Of a stretch of DNA of 64,000 bases, positions 44,297 to 53,508 are shown piece after piece. The first letter of the stretch is position 1; each line of letters starts with the position of its first letter. The translations under genes were made by a program, and so were the position numbers. The DNA is from CAKZLS01 sp963701445 (lineage in GTDB: Bacteria > Pseudomonadota > Alphaproteobacteria > Rhodospirillales > Defluviicoccaceae), in the NCBI GenBank assembly GCA_963701445.1, contig CAVPAM010000050.1, forward strand, positions 62,001-126,000, read 5' to 3'. The notes below the pieces were generated by a model. It was given only the letters and a program-made list of their open reading frames with translations, did no database searches and had not been told where the DNA came from.

Positions 44297-45587
44297 GTGA
44301 AGAAACACAACAAAATCCTGCTCTTCGTTCTCCCGGTTCTGATGGTTCTGGCCAGTGCGGGAGAAGCCGCCGCCACCATCGCGGGCAACGTTGGCGGTTG
44401 CGTTCGCATGAAGGAAGTGCGTGGCCAACTGACCGATGCCGCCGGATCGCTGCATCGCGCCGATACGGTGGACCCCGACGGGAGTATTCCTGTCCCGGAA
44501 GTGCTGATCCGTTTCACGTTCAGCGGCGCCGGAGGTCCCGAACAGAAGATCGATCCGGTCTTCGTTCGCGCGGACACCGACGGCTGCTATTCGGCCAGGT
44601 GGACGGACTGGACCCGCGACGCCTTTCCCGCCCGCGCCCACATGGCGATCCTGTGGAGCCATACGGATGCGGCCGGCCAACGGGACCGCATGCCACCGCC
44701 AGTGTTTTCCGTTCACGGACCCACCGGACAGGCGCTCGGGAGTTCGCGGAGCGTCGATCTGATGGCCGACACCATTATTGACCGTGACCATCGACGGCGG
44801 CGACGCGGCCGCCGCGTATATCACCGCGTGGGAGTTCTTCGATCGCGTGGTGCGCGGCGGCAACGGCGGCTGGTCGGATCTTCTGGTGAACGCCATGCGT
44901 GGCATCCACATTCTCATCGGCCTGCCCAACGTCTCCGGCGGCTGGGGTTTCGCGCCCACCGGAAGCGAGATCCTGGTGGCCGCCAGGACGCCGGTCCTGA
45001 CCCCGTGGACGGTGGCGCACGAGCTCGGCCATCTCGTCACGTGGAACGCCCTGGGCTTGCGCGTCGCGCCGTTGCTTCCCACCGATTACGTCGGCCTGAC
45101 CTGGGATTTCACCACCCGGGAGTTGGAGCGGGCGGCGTTCCTGGAGGGCATGGCCTCGTTCTTCGCCATGGCGTGGATGTGGGAGAGGACGGCGGCGGCG
45201 CCGACGCTGTATCGCGGCGCCACCCGGTTCGATTTCGAGGCCGCCACCGGTACGGGCCAGGACCAAACCACCATGCCGTTCGCCTGCGCGACGGTCTCGT
45301 CGGGCTGGGAGCGTCCCTTCTGCAACGCCGCCGCGCTGTGGGACGTGTTCGACGCGCCGGCTAACGACGACGACCCCATGACCACGCGCACGCAGGCCGA
45401 TATCGTCGACGCCCTGGATGCTTATCCGGACGCGTGTCCGCCGCCGGCGGCCAATGGCTGCGTCAACGAATTGGGGCCCGGCGGACTGAACCACAACGAC
45501 TTTCTTCGCAACTTCCGCCCCGCCAACGCGCGCGGCAAACTTTCCGCCATATACAAAGCCAACGGACTCCATGGCGGCGTTCCCTGA
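44297..45587 (+). CDS. secreted HExxH zinc metalloprotease-like protein, frameshifted
   Basis: About 429 residues when one extra base near 44776 is skipped. The N-terminus from the GTG at 44297 is a signal peptide (KKHNKILLFVLPVLMVLASA, ending GEAAA); an ATG at 44261 is possible. The first frame reads as far as SVDLMADTI. The second begins TVTIDGGDAAAAYITAWEFF and carries TVAHELGHLVTWNA, a zinc-binding HExxH, followed by FLEGMASFFAMAW, which could supply the third ligand Glu. C-terminal Cys residues suggest disulfides. The exact peptidase family is not recognised. Confidence 0.65.
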
Positions 45588-45698
45588 ATACGCATGGGTG
45601 TTCCCGCCATCGCGTCTGGCGACCCTTAGCGGTCCCCGCTATATAACGCCTGCCGCGACGATCGGCGGCGATGTCCGGCAACCTTTGAAAGCGTATTC

Positions 45699-46358
45699 TT
45701 GGCTGAGCTGGTTTTCTTCCTGAAGGCGGTGTTCGCGGGGTTCGTGGTCGCCATGCCCGTGGGCGCCATCGGCGCCATGTGTCTGCGGTACGGCCTGCAG
45801 GGACGCTGGGGCGTCGGCATGGTGACCGGTCTCGGAGCCGCCGTCGCCGACGGGATGCTGGCGGGCGCGGCCATGTTCGGGCTGTCGCTGATGACCCACT
45901 ACGTGATGCAACACCAGGGGCCGGTGCGGCTGATCGGCGGGCTTTTTCTCATCTATCTCGGCATCTACATGATCCGCAACCGCAAGCCTCCGCGCGAGCG
46001 GCTCGCCGATACGGCGGCGGTGGCGTCCCTCCAGCGCCTGCACACCTATTCGAAGGGGCTGGCGACCGGCTTCGTGCTGACCATCATCAATCCCGCCACG
46101 CTGCTGGGCTTCGCCGGCGTGTTCGCCGGTCTCGGACTGCTCGCCGAGGAGTCGAACGCCACTCGGCTGAACGTCCTCGTCGTCGCCGGCGCCTTCCTCG
46201 GGTCCGCGCTGTGGTGGGCGACATTGACCGGCGGGTCCATGGCGGCCCGCGAGCGGATGTCCGACGGCGTCATCAAGACCATCAATACGGTGCTCGGGGC
46301 CATGGTGGTGGCGTTCGGAGTGGCCGCCCTGGTCTCGTTCGTCCAGATGCTTCTGTAA
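45699..46358 (+). CDS. LysE family exporter
   Basis: 219 residues from a TTG at 45699. Six hydrophobic segments, with VVAMPVGAIGAMCLRYGLQG near the start and a conserved TGFVLTIINPATLLGFAGVF block in the middle, as in LysE/RhtB amino-acid exporters. It probably exports amino acids or related small molecules. The start codon is uncertain because no strong ribosome site is present. Confidence 0.85.
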   Translation: MAELVFFLKAVFAGFVVAMPVGAIGAMCLRYGLQGRWGVGMVTGLGAAVADGMLAGAAMFGLSLMTHYVMQHQGPVRLIGGLFLIYLGIYMIRNRKPPRERLADTAAVASLQRLHTYSKGLATGFVLTIINPATLLGFAGVFAGLGLLAEESNATRLNVLVVAGAFLGSALWWATLTGGSMAARERMSDGVIKTINTVLGAMVVAFGVAALVSFVQMLL

Positions 46359-46414
46359 TCGGCGGTAGCCGGCGCGACATTTTCTTCAATTTGTCCACGA
46401 TGCCGACCTCACCA

Positions 46415-47152
46415 TCACGCGTCGATGATCTCTCCGGTGCGGACGCAGGCGGGTTCGGCCAGTTGGACAAACAGCTCCGTGATGTCTTCCGGAGCCCTCA
46501 CGCTGTCCGGGTTTTCACCGGGATAGGCCTGGGCGCGCATGCGCGTGCGCGTCGGTCCGGGGTTGATCAGGTTGGCGCGGACGGATGTCTTCGACACCTC
46601 GGCGGCATAGATCTTGACCATGGTTTCCAGGGCCGCCTTGCTGACCGCGTAGGCCCCCCAATAGGCGCGGCCGCCGCTGACGCCCGAGGTGACGAACACG
46701 GCCCGCCCGGCATCCGACGCGCGAAGCAACGGATCGAAGCCGCGGATCAGGCGCCAGTTGGCGGTCAGGTTCACCGCCATCACCTGGTCCCACATCTCCG
46801 GGCTGATATGGCCCAGCGGACTGAGCACGCCGAGCAGCCCGGCGTTGCCCACCAGCGCGTCCAGGCGCCCCCATCGCTCGTAGACGGCGGCGCCCATGCG
46901 GTCGATGACCGCGTAGTCGGTGAGGTCGGCGGGCACCAGCGTCGCCTGGCGGCCGAGCCCGCGAATTTCGTCGTCCACCTCCTCCAGCGCGCCCTGGGTG
47001 CGGGCCGCGAGAATAAGCTCGGCGCCCTCGGCGGCGAACCGCAGCGCCACCGCCCGGCCGATGCCCCGCGACGCGCCGGTGATCAGCGCGACGCGGCCGG
47101 CCAGGCGGCCGCCGGGGGAAACGGCGGTCGGGTTGGGTTCCGGCACCGTCAT
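46415..47152 (-). CDS. short-chain dehydrogenase/reductase
   Basis: 245 residues. The Rossmann motif is VALITGASRGIGRAVALRFA, with NAG (VGNAG) and the catalytic Ser-Tyr-Lys in SGVSGGRAYWGAYAVSKAAL. The start ATG at 47152 overlaps the purF stop by 4 bp (ATGA), so the two are translationally coupled. This purF-SDR pairing is common in alphaproteobacteria. The substrate is unknown. Confidence 0.92.
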   Translation of the reverse strand: MTVPEPNPTAVSPGGRLAGRVALITGASRGIGRAVALRFAAEGAELILAARTQGALEEVDDEIRGLGRQATLVPADLTDYAVIDRMGAAVYERWGRLDALVGNAGLLGVLSPLGHISPEMWDQVMAVNLTANWRLIRGFDPLLRASDAGRAVFVTSGVSGGRAYWGAYAVSKAALETMVKIYAAEVSKTSVRANLINPGPTRTRMRAQAYPGENPDSVRAPEDITELFVQLAEPACVRTGEIIDA

Positions 47153-48645
47153 TCCTCGAGCAGGGAAAGCTGTTTTTCGAGGGGATGATCTTCGTGGTCG
47201 GTCAGGCGGATGGCGTACTCTCCGCTGAAGCACGCGTCGCAGTATTGCGGCCGTTCGTTGTCCCGTCCGGCCTCGCCGACGGCTCGGTACAGGCCGTCCA
47301 TGGAGATATAGGAGAGCGAGTCGACGCCGATATACCGGATCATCTCCTCGATGGTGCGGGTGGCGGCGAGCAGTTCCTCGCGCTCCGGCGTGTCGATGCC
47401 GTAGAAACAGGGATGCGTGGTCGGCGGGCTGGAAATCCGCAGGTGCACCTCGGTGGCGCCGGCGGCGCGCACCATCTCGACGATCTTGACCGAGGTGGTG
47501 CCGCGGACGATGGAATCGTCGACCAGGATGACCCGCTTGCCTTTCAACAGATGGATATTGGCGTTGTGCTTGAGCTTGACGCCGAGGTGACGGATCCGCG
47601 CCGTGGGTTCGATGAACGTCCGGCCGACGTAATGGTTGCGGATGATACCGAGCTCGAAGGGGATGCCCGACACCTCGGCATAACCGATGGCCGCCGGAAC
47701 GCCGGAGTCGGGCACGGGAATGACCATGTCCGCGTCCACGCCGTTCTCGCGAGCCAGTTCGGCGCCGATGCTCTTGCGCACCTCGTAGACGTTCCGTCCC
47801 TCGAGGATGCTGTCCGGCCGGGCGAAATAGATGTACTCGAAAATACAGAACCGGCGCGGCACCTTCGCGAACGGCTTGACGCTCTTGATGCCGTGCTCGT
47901 CGATCACGACGATCTCCCCGGGTTCGATGTCGCGGATGAACTCGGCGCCGATGATGTCCAGCGCGCAGGTCTCCGAGGTGATGACGTAGGCGCCCTCGAA
48001 GCGGCCCAGCACCAGCGGCCGGACGCCGTGGGGATCGCGCATGCCGATCAGCTTGCGCCGGGTGATCGCCACCAGGGAATAGGCGCCCTCCAGCTGGCGC
48101 ATGGCATCGATCATGCGATCCACCACCGTGGAATAATGACTGGTGGCCATCAGATGAATGATGGTTTCGGTATCGGTGGTGGACTGAAAGATGCAGCCGC
48201 GGCGAACCAGCGACTTGCGAACGTCGAGGGCGTTGGTCAGGTTGCCGTTGTGGGCGATGGTCAGTCCGCCGAACTCGAAATCGGCGAACAGCGGCTGGAC
48301 GTTGCGCAGCACCGTGTCGCCGCTGGTGGAGTAGCGCACATGACCCACCGCCATGGATCCATGAAGCCGGTTGACGATTTCCTCGGAGCCGAAGTTGTCG
48401 CCCACCAGGCCGAGCGCCTTGTGGCTGTGAAAATGGTCGCCGTCGCAGCTGACGATTCCCACGGCCTCCTGGCCGCGATGCTGCAATGCGTGCAGACCGA
48501 GCGCGGTGGTCGCGGTCGCGTCGCGGTGACCGTAGATGCCGAAGACACCGCATTCGTCATGAAAGTGATCGTCGTCGAGAAACCCGAAATGTTGGCCGCT
48601 TTCGGGAGCGGAAGGGGGTGCCACCATTTTGCTCAGGTCTTTCAT
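47149..48645 (-). CDS. purF: amidophosphoribosyltransferase
   Basis: 498 residues. The glutaminase nucleophile is Cys32 in DECGVFGIYG, so a 31-residue propeptide must be removed. RYSTSGD and HNGNLTN are glutaminase blocks; the PRPP-binding motif is VILVDDSIVRGTTS. Four Cys near the C-terminus and middle may hold an Fe-S cluster, as in Bacillus-type enzymes. It catalyses the first committed step of purine synthesis. It overlaps cvpA by 4 bp and the SDR gene by 4 bp. Confidence 0.96.
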   Translation of the reverse strand: MKDLSKMVAPPSAPESGQHFGFLDDDHFHDECGVFGIYGHRDATATTALGLHALQHRGQEAVGIVSCDGDHFHSHKALGLVGDNFGSEEIVNRLHGSMAVGHVRYSTSGDTVLRNVQPLFADFEFGGLTIAHNGNLTNALDVRKSLVRRGCIFQSTTDTETIIHLMATSHYSTVVDRMIDAMRQLEGAYSLVAITRRKLIGMRDPHGVRPLVLGRFEGAYVITSETCALDIIGAEFIRDIEPGEIVVIDEHGIKSVKPFAKVPRRFCIFEYIYFARPDSILEGRNVYEVRKSIGAELARENGVDADMVIPVPDSGVPAAIGYAEVSGIPFELGIIRNHYVGRTFIEPTARIRHLGVKLKHNANIHLLKGKRVILVDDSIVRGTTSVKIVEMVRAAGATEVHLRISSPPTTHPCFYGIDTPEREELLAATRTIEEMIRYIGVDSLSYISMDGLYRAVGEAGRDNERPQYCDACFSGEYAIRLTDHEDHPLEKQLSLLEE

Positions 48646-49316
48646 CGGCCGCTTTCGATCAAGCGCTCCATGTCCCGCCGTTCCTTGGGCGTGTAACCGT
48701 CCACGCCCCGCTCGGTCTCGGACGGCGGTCCTTTCGGTTCCGGACTCATGATGTCGCGCAGCATGCGGTGAGTTTCAAGTACTTTCCGGGCTTCGTCCCC
48801 CGCCGCGCCGGCGGCGCCGGCGGCGGCGTCCTGGGCGTTGGAGGGGACCAGGGCGCGAAGCTGGTCCGCTCCCCAGACCACCAGCGGCAGCGACCGGGCG
48901 TTGCGCACCCAGTCGGGTTGCTGGTCGGGTTTCACCAACCATTGGACGCCGATGAACAGAAGGCAGACCAGGACCGCGCCGCGCAGCAGGCCGAACACGA
49001 AGCCCAGCGAGCGGTCGAGCGCGTTGAGCGCGCTGCCCTTGACCCGGCTGGAGAGCATGTTGGTGAAGATGGAGAGAAACACCAGCGTGACCAGGAAGAT
49101 CGCGCCCCCGGCGACCACGTCGGCCAACAGCGTATGCGGGATGAACTCGCGCGCGATCGGTTTGACGTGGGGAAGTCCGAAAATGGTGGCGACGATGGCG
49201 CCGATCCAGGCGCCGATGGACAGCACCTCCTGAATGAACCCGCGCACGAAGGCGAGCACCCCGGAAATGATCAGCACGGCCACCAGGCCGACGTCGAACA
49301 TGGTGAGATCAGGCAC
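48642..49316 (-). CDS. cvpA: CvpA family membrane protein
   Basis: 224 residues with four membrane helices in the first 150 residues (LTMFDVGLVAVLIISGVLAF..., LLRGAVLVCLLFIGVQWLV) and a soluble Ala-rich tail. CvpA is linked to envelope homeostasis and colicin V production and is typically found next to purF, as here. It overlaps purF by 4 bp and radA by 8 bp, making one compact operon. Confidence 0.92.
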   Translation of the reverse strand: MPDLTMFDVGLVAVLIISGVLAFVRGFIQEVLSIGAWIGAIVATIFGLPHVKPIAREFIPHTLLADVVAGGAIFLVTLVFLSIFTNMLSSRVKGSALNALDRSLGFVFGLLRGAVLVCLLFIGVQWLVKPDQQPDWVRNARSLPLVVWGADQLRALVPSNAQDAAAGAAGAAGDEARKVLETHRMLRDIMSPEPKGPPSETERGVDGYTPKERRDMERLIESGR

Positions 49317-50712
49317 CGCCGGTTCTCCGTTTCCGCGCGCCCGCCGCCGCGTCCGTTCCGATCAGCGTCAACAGATCCATCACGTGGGCGACCTCCGTCG
49401 TCCTGATTCCCTCCGCGGTTTCCGCCCGGCCCGAACGCCGGGTCGGCACGATGGCGTGGGAAAATCCCAGTTTCGCGGCCTCCTTCAGCCTGGCGCCGCT
49501 TCGCGCCACCGCCCGCACTTCCCCCGAGAGTCCGATTTCTCCGAACACCACCGTCTCCGCCGGCATCGCGCTGTCGTTGGCCGAGGAGGCCAGCGCCGCC
49601 GCGACCGCCAGATCGGCGGCCGGCTCGCCGATTCTCAGGCCTCCCGCCACGTTTAGATACACGTCGGCGGCGCCGAAAGAAAGGCCGCAGCGCGCCTCCA
49701 GCACCGCCATGATCATCGCCAGGCGCCCGGAATCCCACCCGACGACGGCGCGCCGGGGCGTGCCCAGGGACGATGGCGCGATCAGCGACTGGATTTCGAC
49801 CAGAACCGGCCGGCTGCCCTCCATGCCGGCGAACACGCAGGCGCCCGCCACGTCGCTCTCGCGTTCCGCCAGGAACAGCGCCGACGGATTGATCACTTCC
49901 CGGAGACCGCCGTCGGTCATTTCGAACACGCCGATTTCGTCGGTGGCACCGAAGCGGTTCTTCACCGCCCGGAGAATCCGGAACTGGTGACCGCGTTCGC
50001 CCTCGAAGTACAACACCGTGTCCACCATGTGCTCCAGCACGCGGGGGCCGGCGATCATGCCTTCCTTGGTGACGTGCCCCACCAGCAGCAGGACGAAGCC
50101 GCGCCGCTTGGCGAGGCGGATGAGTTCCTGGGCCGACGCGCGCACCTGCGAGACCGTGCCGGGCGCCGATTCGAGCGAATCGAGAAACAGCGTCTGCACG
50201 GAGTCGATCACGACGATCTCGGGTCCGCTCGGCGTATCCAGCGTCGCGGCGATGTCGCGCACCGACGTGGCCGCCGCCAGATCCACCCGGGCGCCGCGCA
50301 ACCCCAGCCGATCCGCCCGTAATCGCATTTGATCGACGGCTTCCTCGCCGGATATGTAGGCGCAGCGCGCGTTCGCCGACAGGGCCGCCGAAACCTGCAG
50401 CAGCACGGTGGATTTGCCGATGCCGGGATCGCCGCCGATCAGGAGGGCGGAGCCAGGCACCAGCCCGCCGCCCGTCACCCGGTCGAACTCTCCGATGCCG
50501 GTGACAAAGCGCGGCGTCACGACGATATCGCCGTCCAGCGAGGAAAATTCGACGCGCCGGCCCCGGCGCGATCCAAGTCCCTTGGGCGCCTGTTCCGCCG
50601 GCACCTCCTCGATCAACGCGTTCCACGCCCCGCATGCCTCGCAGCGGCCGGCCCATTTCGGCTGGACGGCGCCACATTCCTGGCAACTGTACGCGGGTGC
50701 GCTACGGGGCAA
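49309..50712 (-). CDS. radA: DNA repair protein RadA
   Basis: 467 residues from a TTG at 50712. The N-terminal zinc finger has CQEC...CEAC; the RecA-like ATPase has Walker A GGDPGIGKST; the RadA-specific KNRFG motif lies in KNRFGATDE; and a Lon-like C-terminal domain contains GRAMP-type sequence around NDSAMPAETVVFGEIGLSG. It drives branch migration during recombination. It is the upstream gene of the radA-cvpA-purF-SDR cluster. Confidence 0.96.
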   Translation of the reverse strand: MPRSAPAYSCQECGAVQPKWAGRCEACGAWNALIEEVPAEQAPKGLGSRRGRRVEFSSLDGDIVVTPRFVTGIGEFDRVTGGGLVPGSALLIGGDPGIGKSTVLLQVSAALSANARCAYISGEEAVDQMRLRADRLGLRGARVDLAAATSVRDIAATLDTPSGPEIVVIDSVQTLFLDSLESAPGTVSQVRASAQELIRLAKRRGFVLLLVGHVTKEGMIAGPRVLEHMVDTVLYFEGERGHQFRILRAVKNRFGATDEIGVFEMTDGGLREVINPSALFLAERESDVAGACVFAGMEGSRPVLVEIQSLIAPSSLGTPRRAVVGWDSGRLAMIMAVLEARCGLSFGAADVYLNVAGGLRIGEPAADLAVAAALASSANDSAMPAETVVFGEIGLSGEVRAVARSGARLKEAAKLGFSHAIVPTRRSGRAETAEGIRTTEVAHVMDLLTLIGTDAAAGARKRRTGGA

Positions 50713-50764
50713 CGATCGATTGTTCCCTCATTGTCTGAGGCGGGCGACCGCGCTCATGGTCCGC

Positions 50765-50783
50765 GAGGGCCCGCCGGGCCCTC
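50765..50783 (-). terminator. hairpin between mlaF and radA
   Basis: GAGGGCCC-GCC-GGGCCCTC is a perfect 8-bp stem just after the mlaF stop and before radA. No T run follows on either strand, so it may be a processing or weak termination signal. Confidence 0.4.
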
Positions 50784-50799
50784 CAAGGTCCGGAGCGCG

Positions 50800-51576
50800 T
50801 TAAGCCCGCACCGCCATTTTGATCGGCCCCTCGGCGCGGCCGTTGATGAACTGGTCCACGTGCGCGTCGCCGGACCGGTCGATCTCTTCCACGGGCCCGG
50901 CCCAGATGATGCGTCCTTCATAGAGCATGGCGATGCGATGAGCGATCTTGCGGGCGCTGGCCATGTCGTGGGTGATGGACAGGGCCGTCGCCCCCATGTT
51001 GCGGGTCGTATCCACGATCAAGTCGTTGATGACGTCGGCCATGATCGGATCGAGACCCGTGGTCGGTTCGTCGAAGAAAATGATCTCCGGGTCCGCCGCG
51101 ATGGCGCGGGCGAGCGCCACGCGCTTCTGCATGCCGCCGGACAGCTCCGCCGGAAACAGGCTCGCCACCTCTTTTCCGAGGCCCACCTCGGCCAGTTTGC
51201 CGACCGCGATCTCTTGGGCTTCGGCGCGGCCGGCGCGCTTCGCGGCCATCAGTCCGAACGCGACGTTCTCCCACACCGGCAGACTGTCGAACAGCGCGCC
51301 GCCCTGGAACAGCATTCCGAATTTGCGGTTGATCCGCTCCCGCCCGTCGGTGTCGATACCGACCACTTCCTCGCCATCCACCTCGATGCTTCCGGCGTCG
51401 GGCTGAAGCAGGCCGAGGATGCATTTCAGCAGCACCGACTTGCCGGTTCCCGAACCGCCGATCACCACCACCGATTCGCCGACGCCCACGTCGAGATCGA
51501 GGCCCTTCAGGACCACCTTGTCGCCAAACGCCTTGTTCAGGCCACGGACCCGGATTTTCGGCGGTTTCTCGGTCAT
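50800..51576 (-). CDS. mlaF: ABC transporter ATPase of the Mla phospholipid system
   Basis: 258 residues. Walker A is GGSGTGKS, the signature LSGGMQKRVALARA, Walker B IIFFDEPTTGLDP and the switch His is in SITHDM. The GMQKR variant is typical of MlaF/Ttg2A ATPases that power retrograde phospholipid transport. It overlaps mlaE by 4 bp (ATGA). MlaB, MlaC and MlaD are not in this window. Confidence 0.92.
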   Translation of the reverse strand: MTEKPPKIRVRGLNKAFGDKVVLKGLDLDVGVGESVVVIGGSGTGKSVLLKCILGLLQPDAGSIEVDGEEVVGIDTDGRERINRKFGMLFQGGALFDSLPVWENVAFGLMAAKRAGRAEAQEIAVGKLAEVGLGKEVASLFPAELSGGMQKRVALARAIAADPEIIFFDEPTTGLDPIMADVINDLIVDTTRNMGATALSITHDMASARKIAHRIAMLYEGRIIWAGPVEEIDRSGDAHVDQFINGRAEGPIKMAVRA

Positions 51577-52346
51577 TTCGCGAAGAACATCTCGGTCAGG
51601 ATGTAGTCGAAGCAGAGGATCAGGATGGACGCCGAAACCACCGCGTTGGTGGTCGCCGCTCCGACGCCCTGGGCGCCGCCCCTCGAGCTGTAGCCGTGGT
51701 AGCAGCCCATCAGCGTGATGATGAACCCGAACACGGCGGCCTTGACCAGGCCGGAAATCACGTCCATCGGCTGCACGAAATCCCAGGTGCTCTGGATGTA
51801 GTTGGCGGGGTTGAAGCCGAGCTTGTAGACGGCGACCAGATAGCCGCCGAACACCCCGATGATGTCGGCGATCAGCACCAGGATCGGCAGCATGGCGACC
51901 CCGGCGATCAGGCGCGGCGCCACCATGTATTTCATCGGATTGGTCGAAAGCGTGGTCAGCGCGTCGAGCTGCTCGGTGACCCGCATGGTGCCGATCTCGG
52001 CGGCCATGGAGGCGCCGATCCGGCCCGCCACCATCAGCCCGGCCAGCACCGGGCCCAGTTCCCGGGTGATGGCCACCACCACCACGTTGGCGATGGCGCC
52101 CTCGGCGGAGAACCGGGCGAATCCCGTGTAGCTCTGCAGCGCCAGAACCATGCCGGCGAAAATCGCCGTCAACCCGACCACGGGCAGCGAATAATAGCCG
52201 ATCTCCACCATCTGGCGGACCAGCACGCGAAAGTAGAACGGCGGCCGGACGCAATGACTGAGCCCGGAGCCGGCGAAAATCACCACGCGCCCGGCGGTCG
52301 CGAGAAAAGCCAGCATGAAGCGGCCGATCGGCTGAAGGATATTCAT
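51573..52346 (-). CDS. mlaE: MlaE-type permease
   Basis: 257 residues from the ATG at 52346 (MNILQPIGRFMLAFLATAGR). Family blocks are VRQMVEIGYYSLPVVGLTAI, TRELGPVLAGLMVAGRIGAS, MAAEIGTMRVTEQLDAL and GCYHGYSSRGGAQGVGAATT. It is the inner-membrane permease of the phospholipid transporter. It starts 14 bp after the alr stop and is coupled to mlaF. Confidence 0.94.
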   Translation of the reverse strand: MNILQPIGRFMLAFLATAGRVVIFAGSGLSHCVRPPFYFRVLVRQMVEIGYYSLPVVGLTAIFAGMVLALQSYTGFARFSAEGAIANVVVVAITRELGPVLAGLMVAGRIGASMAAEIGTMRVTEQLDALTTLSTNPMKYMVAPRLIAGVAMLPILVLIADIIGVFGGYLVAVYKLGFNPANYIQSTWDFVQPMDVISGLVKAAVFGFIITLMGCYHGYSSRGGAQGVGAATTNAVVSASILILCFDYILTEMFFAK

Positions 52347-52359
52347 CGCCGGCCGGGTC

Positions 52360-53505
52360 CTAACAATTACGGTAGATACGATGATGGCGCGCGCCGAGGC
52401 TGGTGAGGATCTCGTAGCCGATGGTGCCGGCGGCGGCGGCGAGCTCATCCACGGTCACGCGGGGGCCGAGGAGATCGATCGCCTCGCCGGGGCGGACGAG
52501 TGCCTCGGGGACGCCGGTAACATCGAACGTGATCAGATCCATGGATACCCGTCCCACCAAAGGCACGCGAAAATCGCCAACGTACGCGCACCCCCGGTTG
52601 CCGAGGTGCCGGAGGTAGCCATCGGCATATCCAACGGCCACGGTGGCGATTCGTTCCCGTTTTTCCGCGCGATGCGTCGCACCATATCCAACGGTCTGGG
52701 GTGTGTCAATGTCACGCACTTGCAGGATTTTCCCTTGCAGGCGAACAACTTGCCGCATGGGGTTGGGCCGGCCGGGAACCGGAGAGACCCCATAGAGGGC
52801 GCATCCCGGCCGGGCCAGGTCGGCGTGATACGCGGGTCCCAGGAAGATGCCGGAAGAATTCGCCAGCGATCCGGGGGCGGGCGGCAGCGATGCCCGCGCC
52901 GACGCGAACGCCTCAAGTTGAAGGCCGTTGAGCGGATGGCCGGGTTCGTCGGCGCACGCCAGGTGGCTGATCACGTGGGTCGGCCGGAACCCGGCGAGCC
53001 GGGACGGGTCGTCGCGCAGGATCGCGAGTTCGTTCCCCGGCAGGCCGAGCCGCGACATTCCCGTGTCCACGTGGATCGCGGCCGCCGCCCCGGGCGCCGT
53101 GTCCCGCGCGAACGCCGCCCACGCGTCGATCTCCCCGAGGGAGTTGAGGACCGGACGAAGCCGGTGCTCGGCGAAAAGGCCGGGAGCCCTCGGGAACAGG
53201 CCGTTGAGAACGTAAACGGCGGATTCGGTGCCGATCGATCCGTCGCCACCCTGCTCGCGGTCGCGTTCGTCCAGCACCCGCCGGAGGGCTATTCCCTCGT
53301 CGATCGAAGCGACGAAAAAGGTCCGGCATCCCGCGTCGCGGAGCACGGGCGCCACGCGCCCCGCCCCCAGGCCGTAGGCATCCGCCTTGACCACGGCCGC
53401 GCACTCGGCGGGCGCGACCCGACCGCGAAGGCTCCGGTAGTTGGCGACGATCAACCCCAGGTCGATGGTCAGGATGGCGCCTGCCCGTTCGGCTTCGCTG
53501 GTCAA
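52360..53505 (-). CDS. alr: alanine racemase
   Basis: 381 residues. The PLP lysine is Lys40 in AAVVKADAYGLGAG. The second catalytic residue is the Tyr in VGYGATHRAEKRERIATVAV. VGRVSMDLITFDVT is also typical. It interconverts L- and D-alanine for peptidoglycan. It lies 3 bp after the dnaB stop on the same strand and is followed by mlaE. Confidence 0.95.
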   Translation of the reverse strand: MTSEAERAGAILTIDLGLIVANYRSLRGRVAPAECAAVVKADAYGLGAGRVAPVLRDAGCRTFFVASIDEGIALRRVLDERDREQGGDGSIGTESAVYVLNGLFPRAPGLFAEHRLRPVLNSLGEIDAWAAFARDTAPGAAAAIHVDTGMSRLGLPGNELAILRDDPSRLAGFRPTHVISHLACADEPGHPLNGLQLEAFASARASLPPAPGSLANSSGIFLGPAYHADLARPGCALYGVSPVPGRPNPMRQVVRLQGKILQVRDIDTPQTVGYGATHRAEKRERIATVAVGYADGYLRHLGNRGCAYVGDFRVPLVGRVSMDLITFDVTGVPEALVRPGEAIDLLGPRVTVDELAAAAGTIGYEILTSLGARHHRIYRNC

Positions 53506-53508
53506 TGC

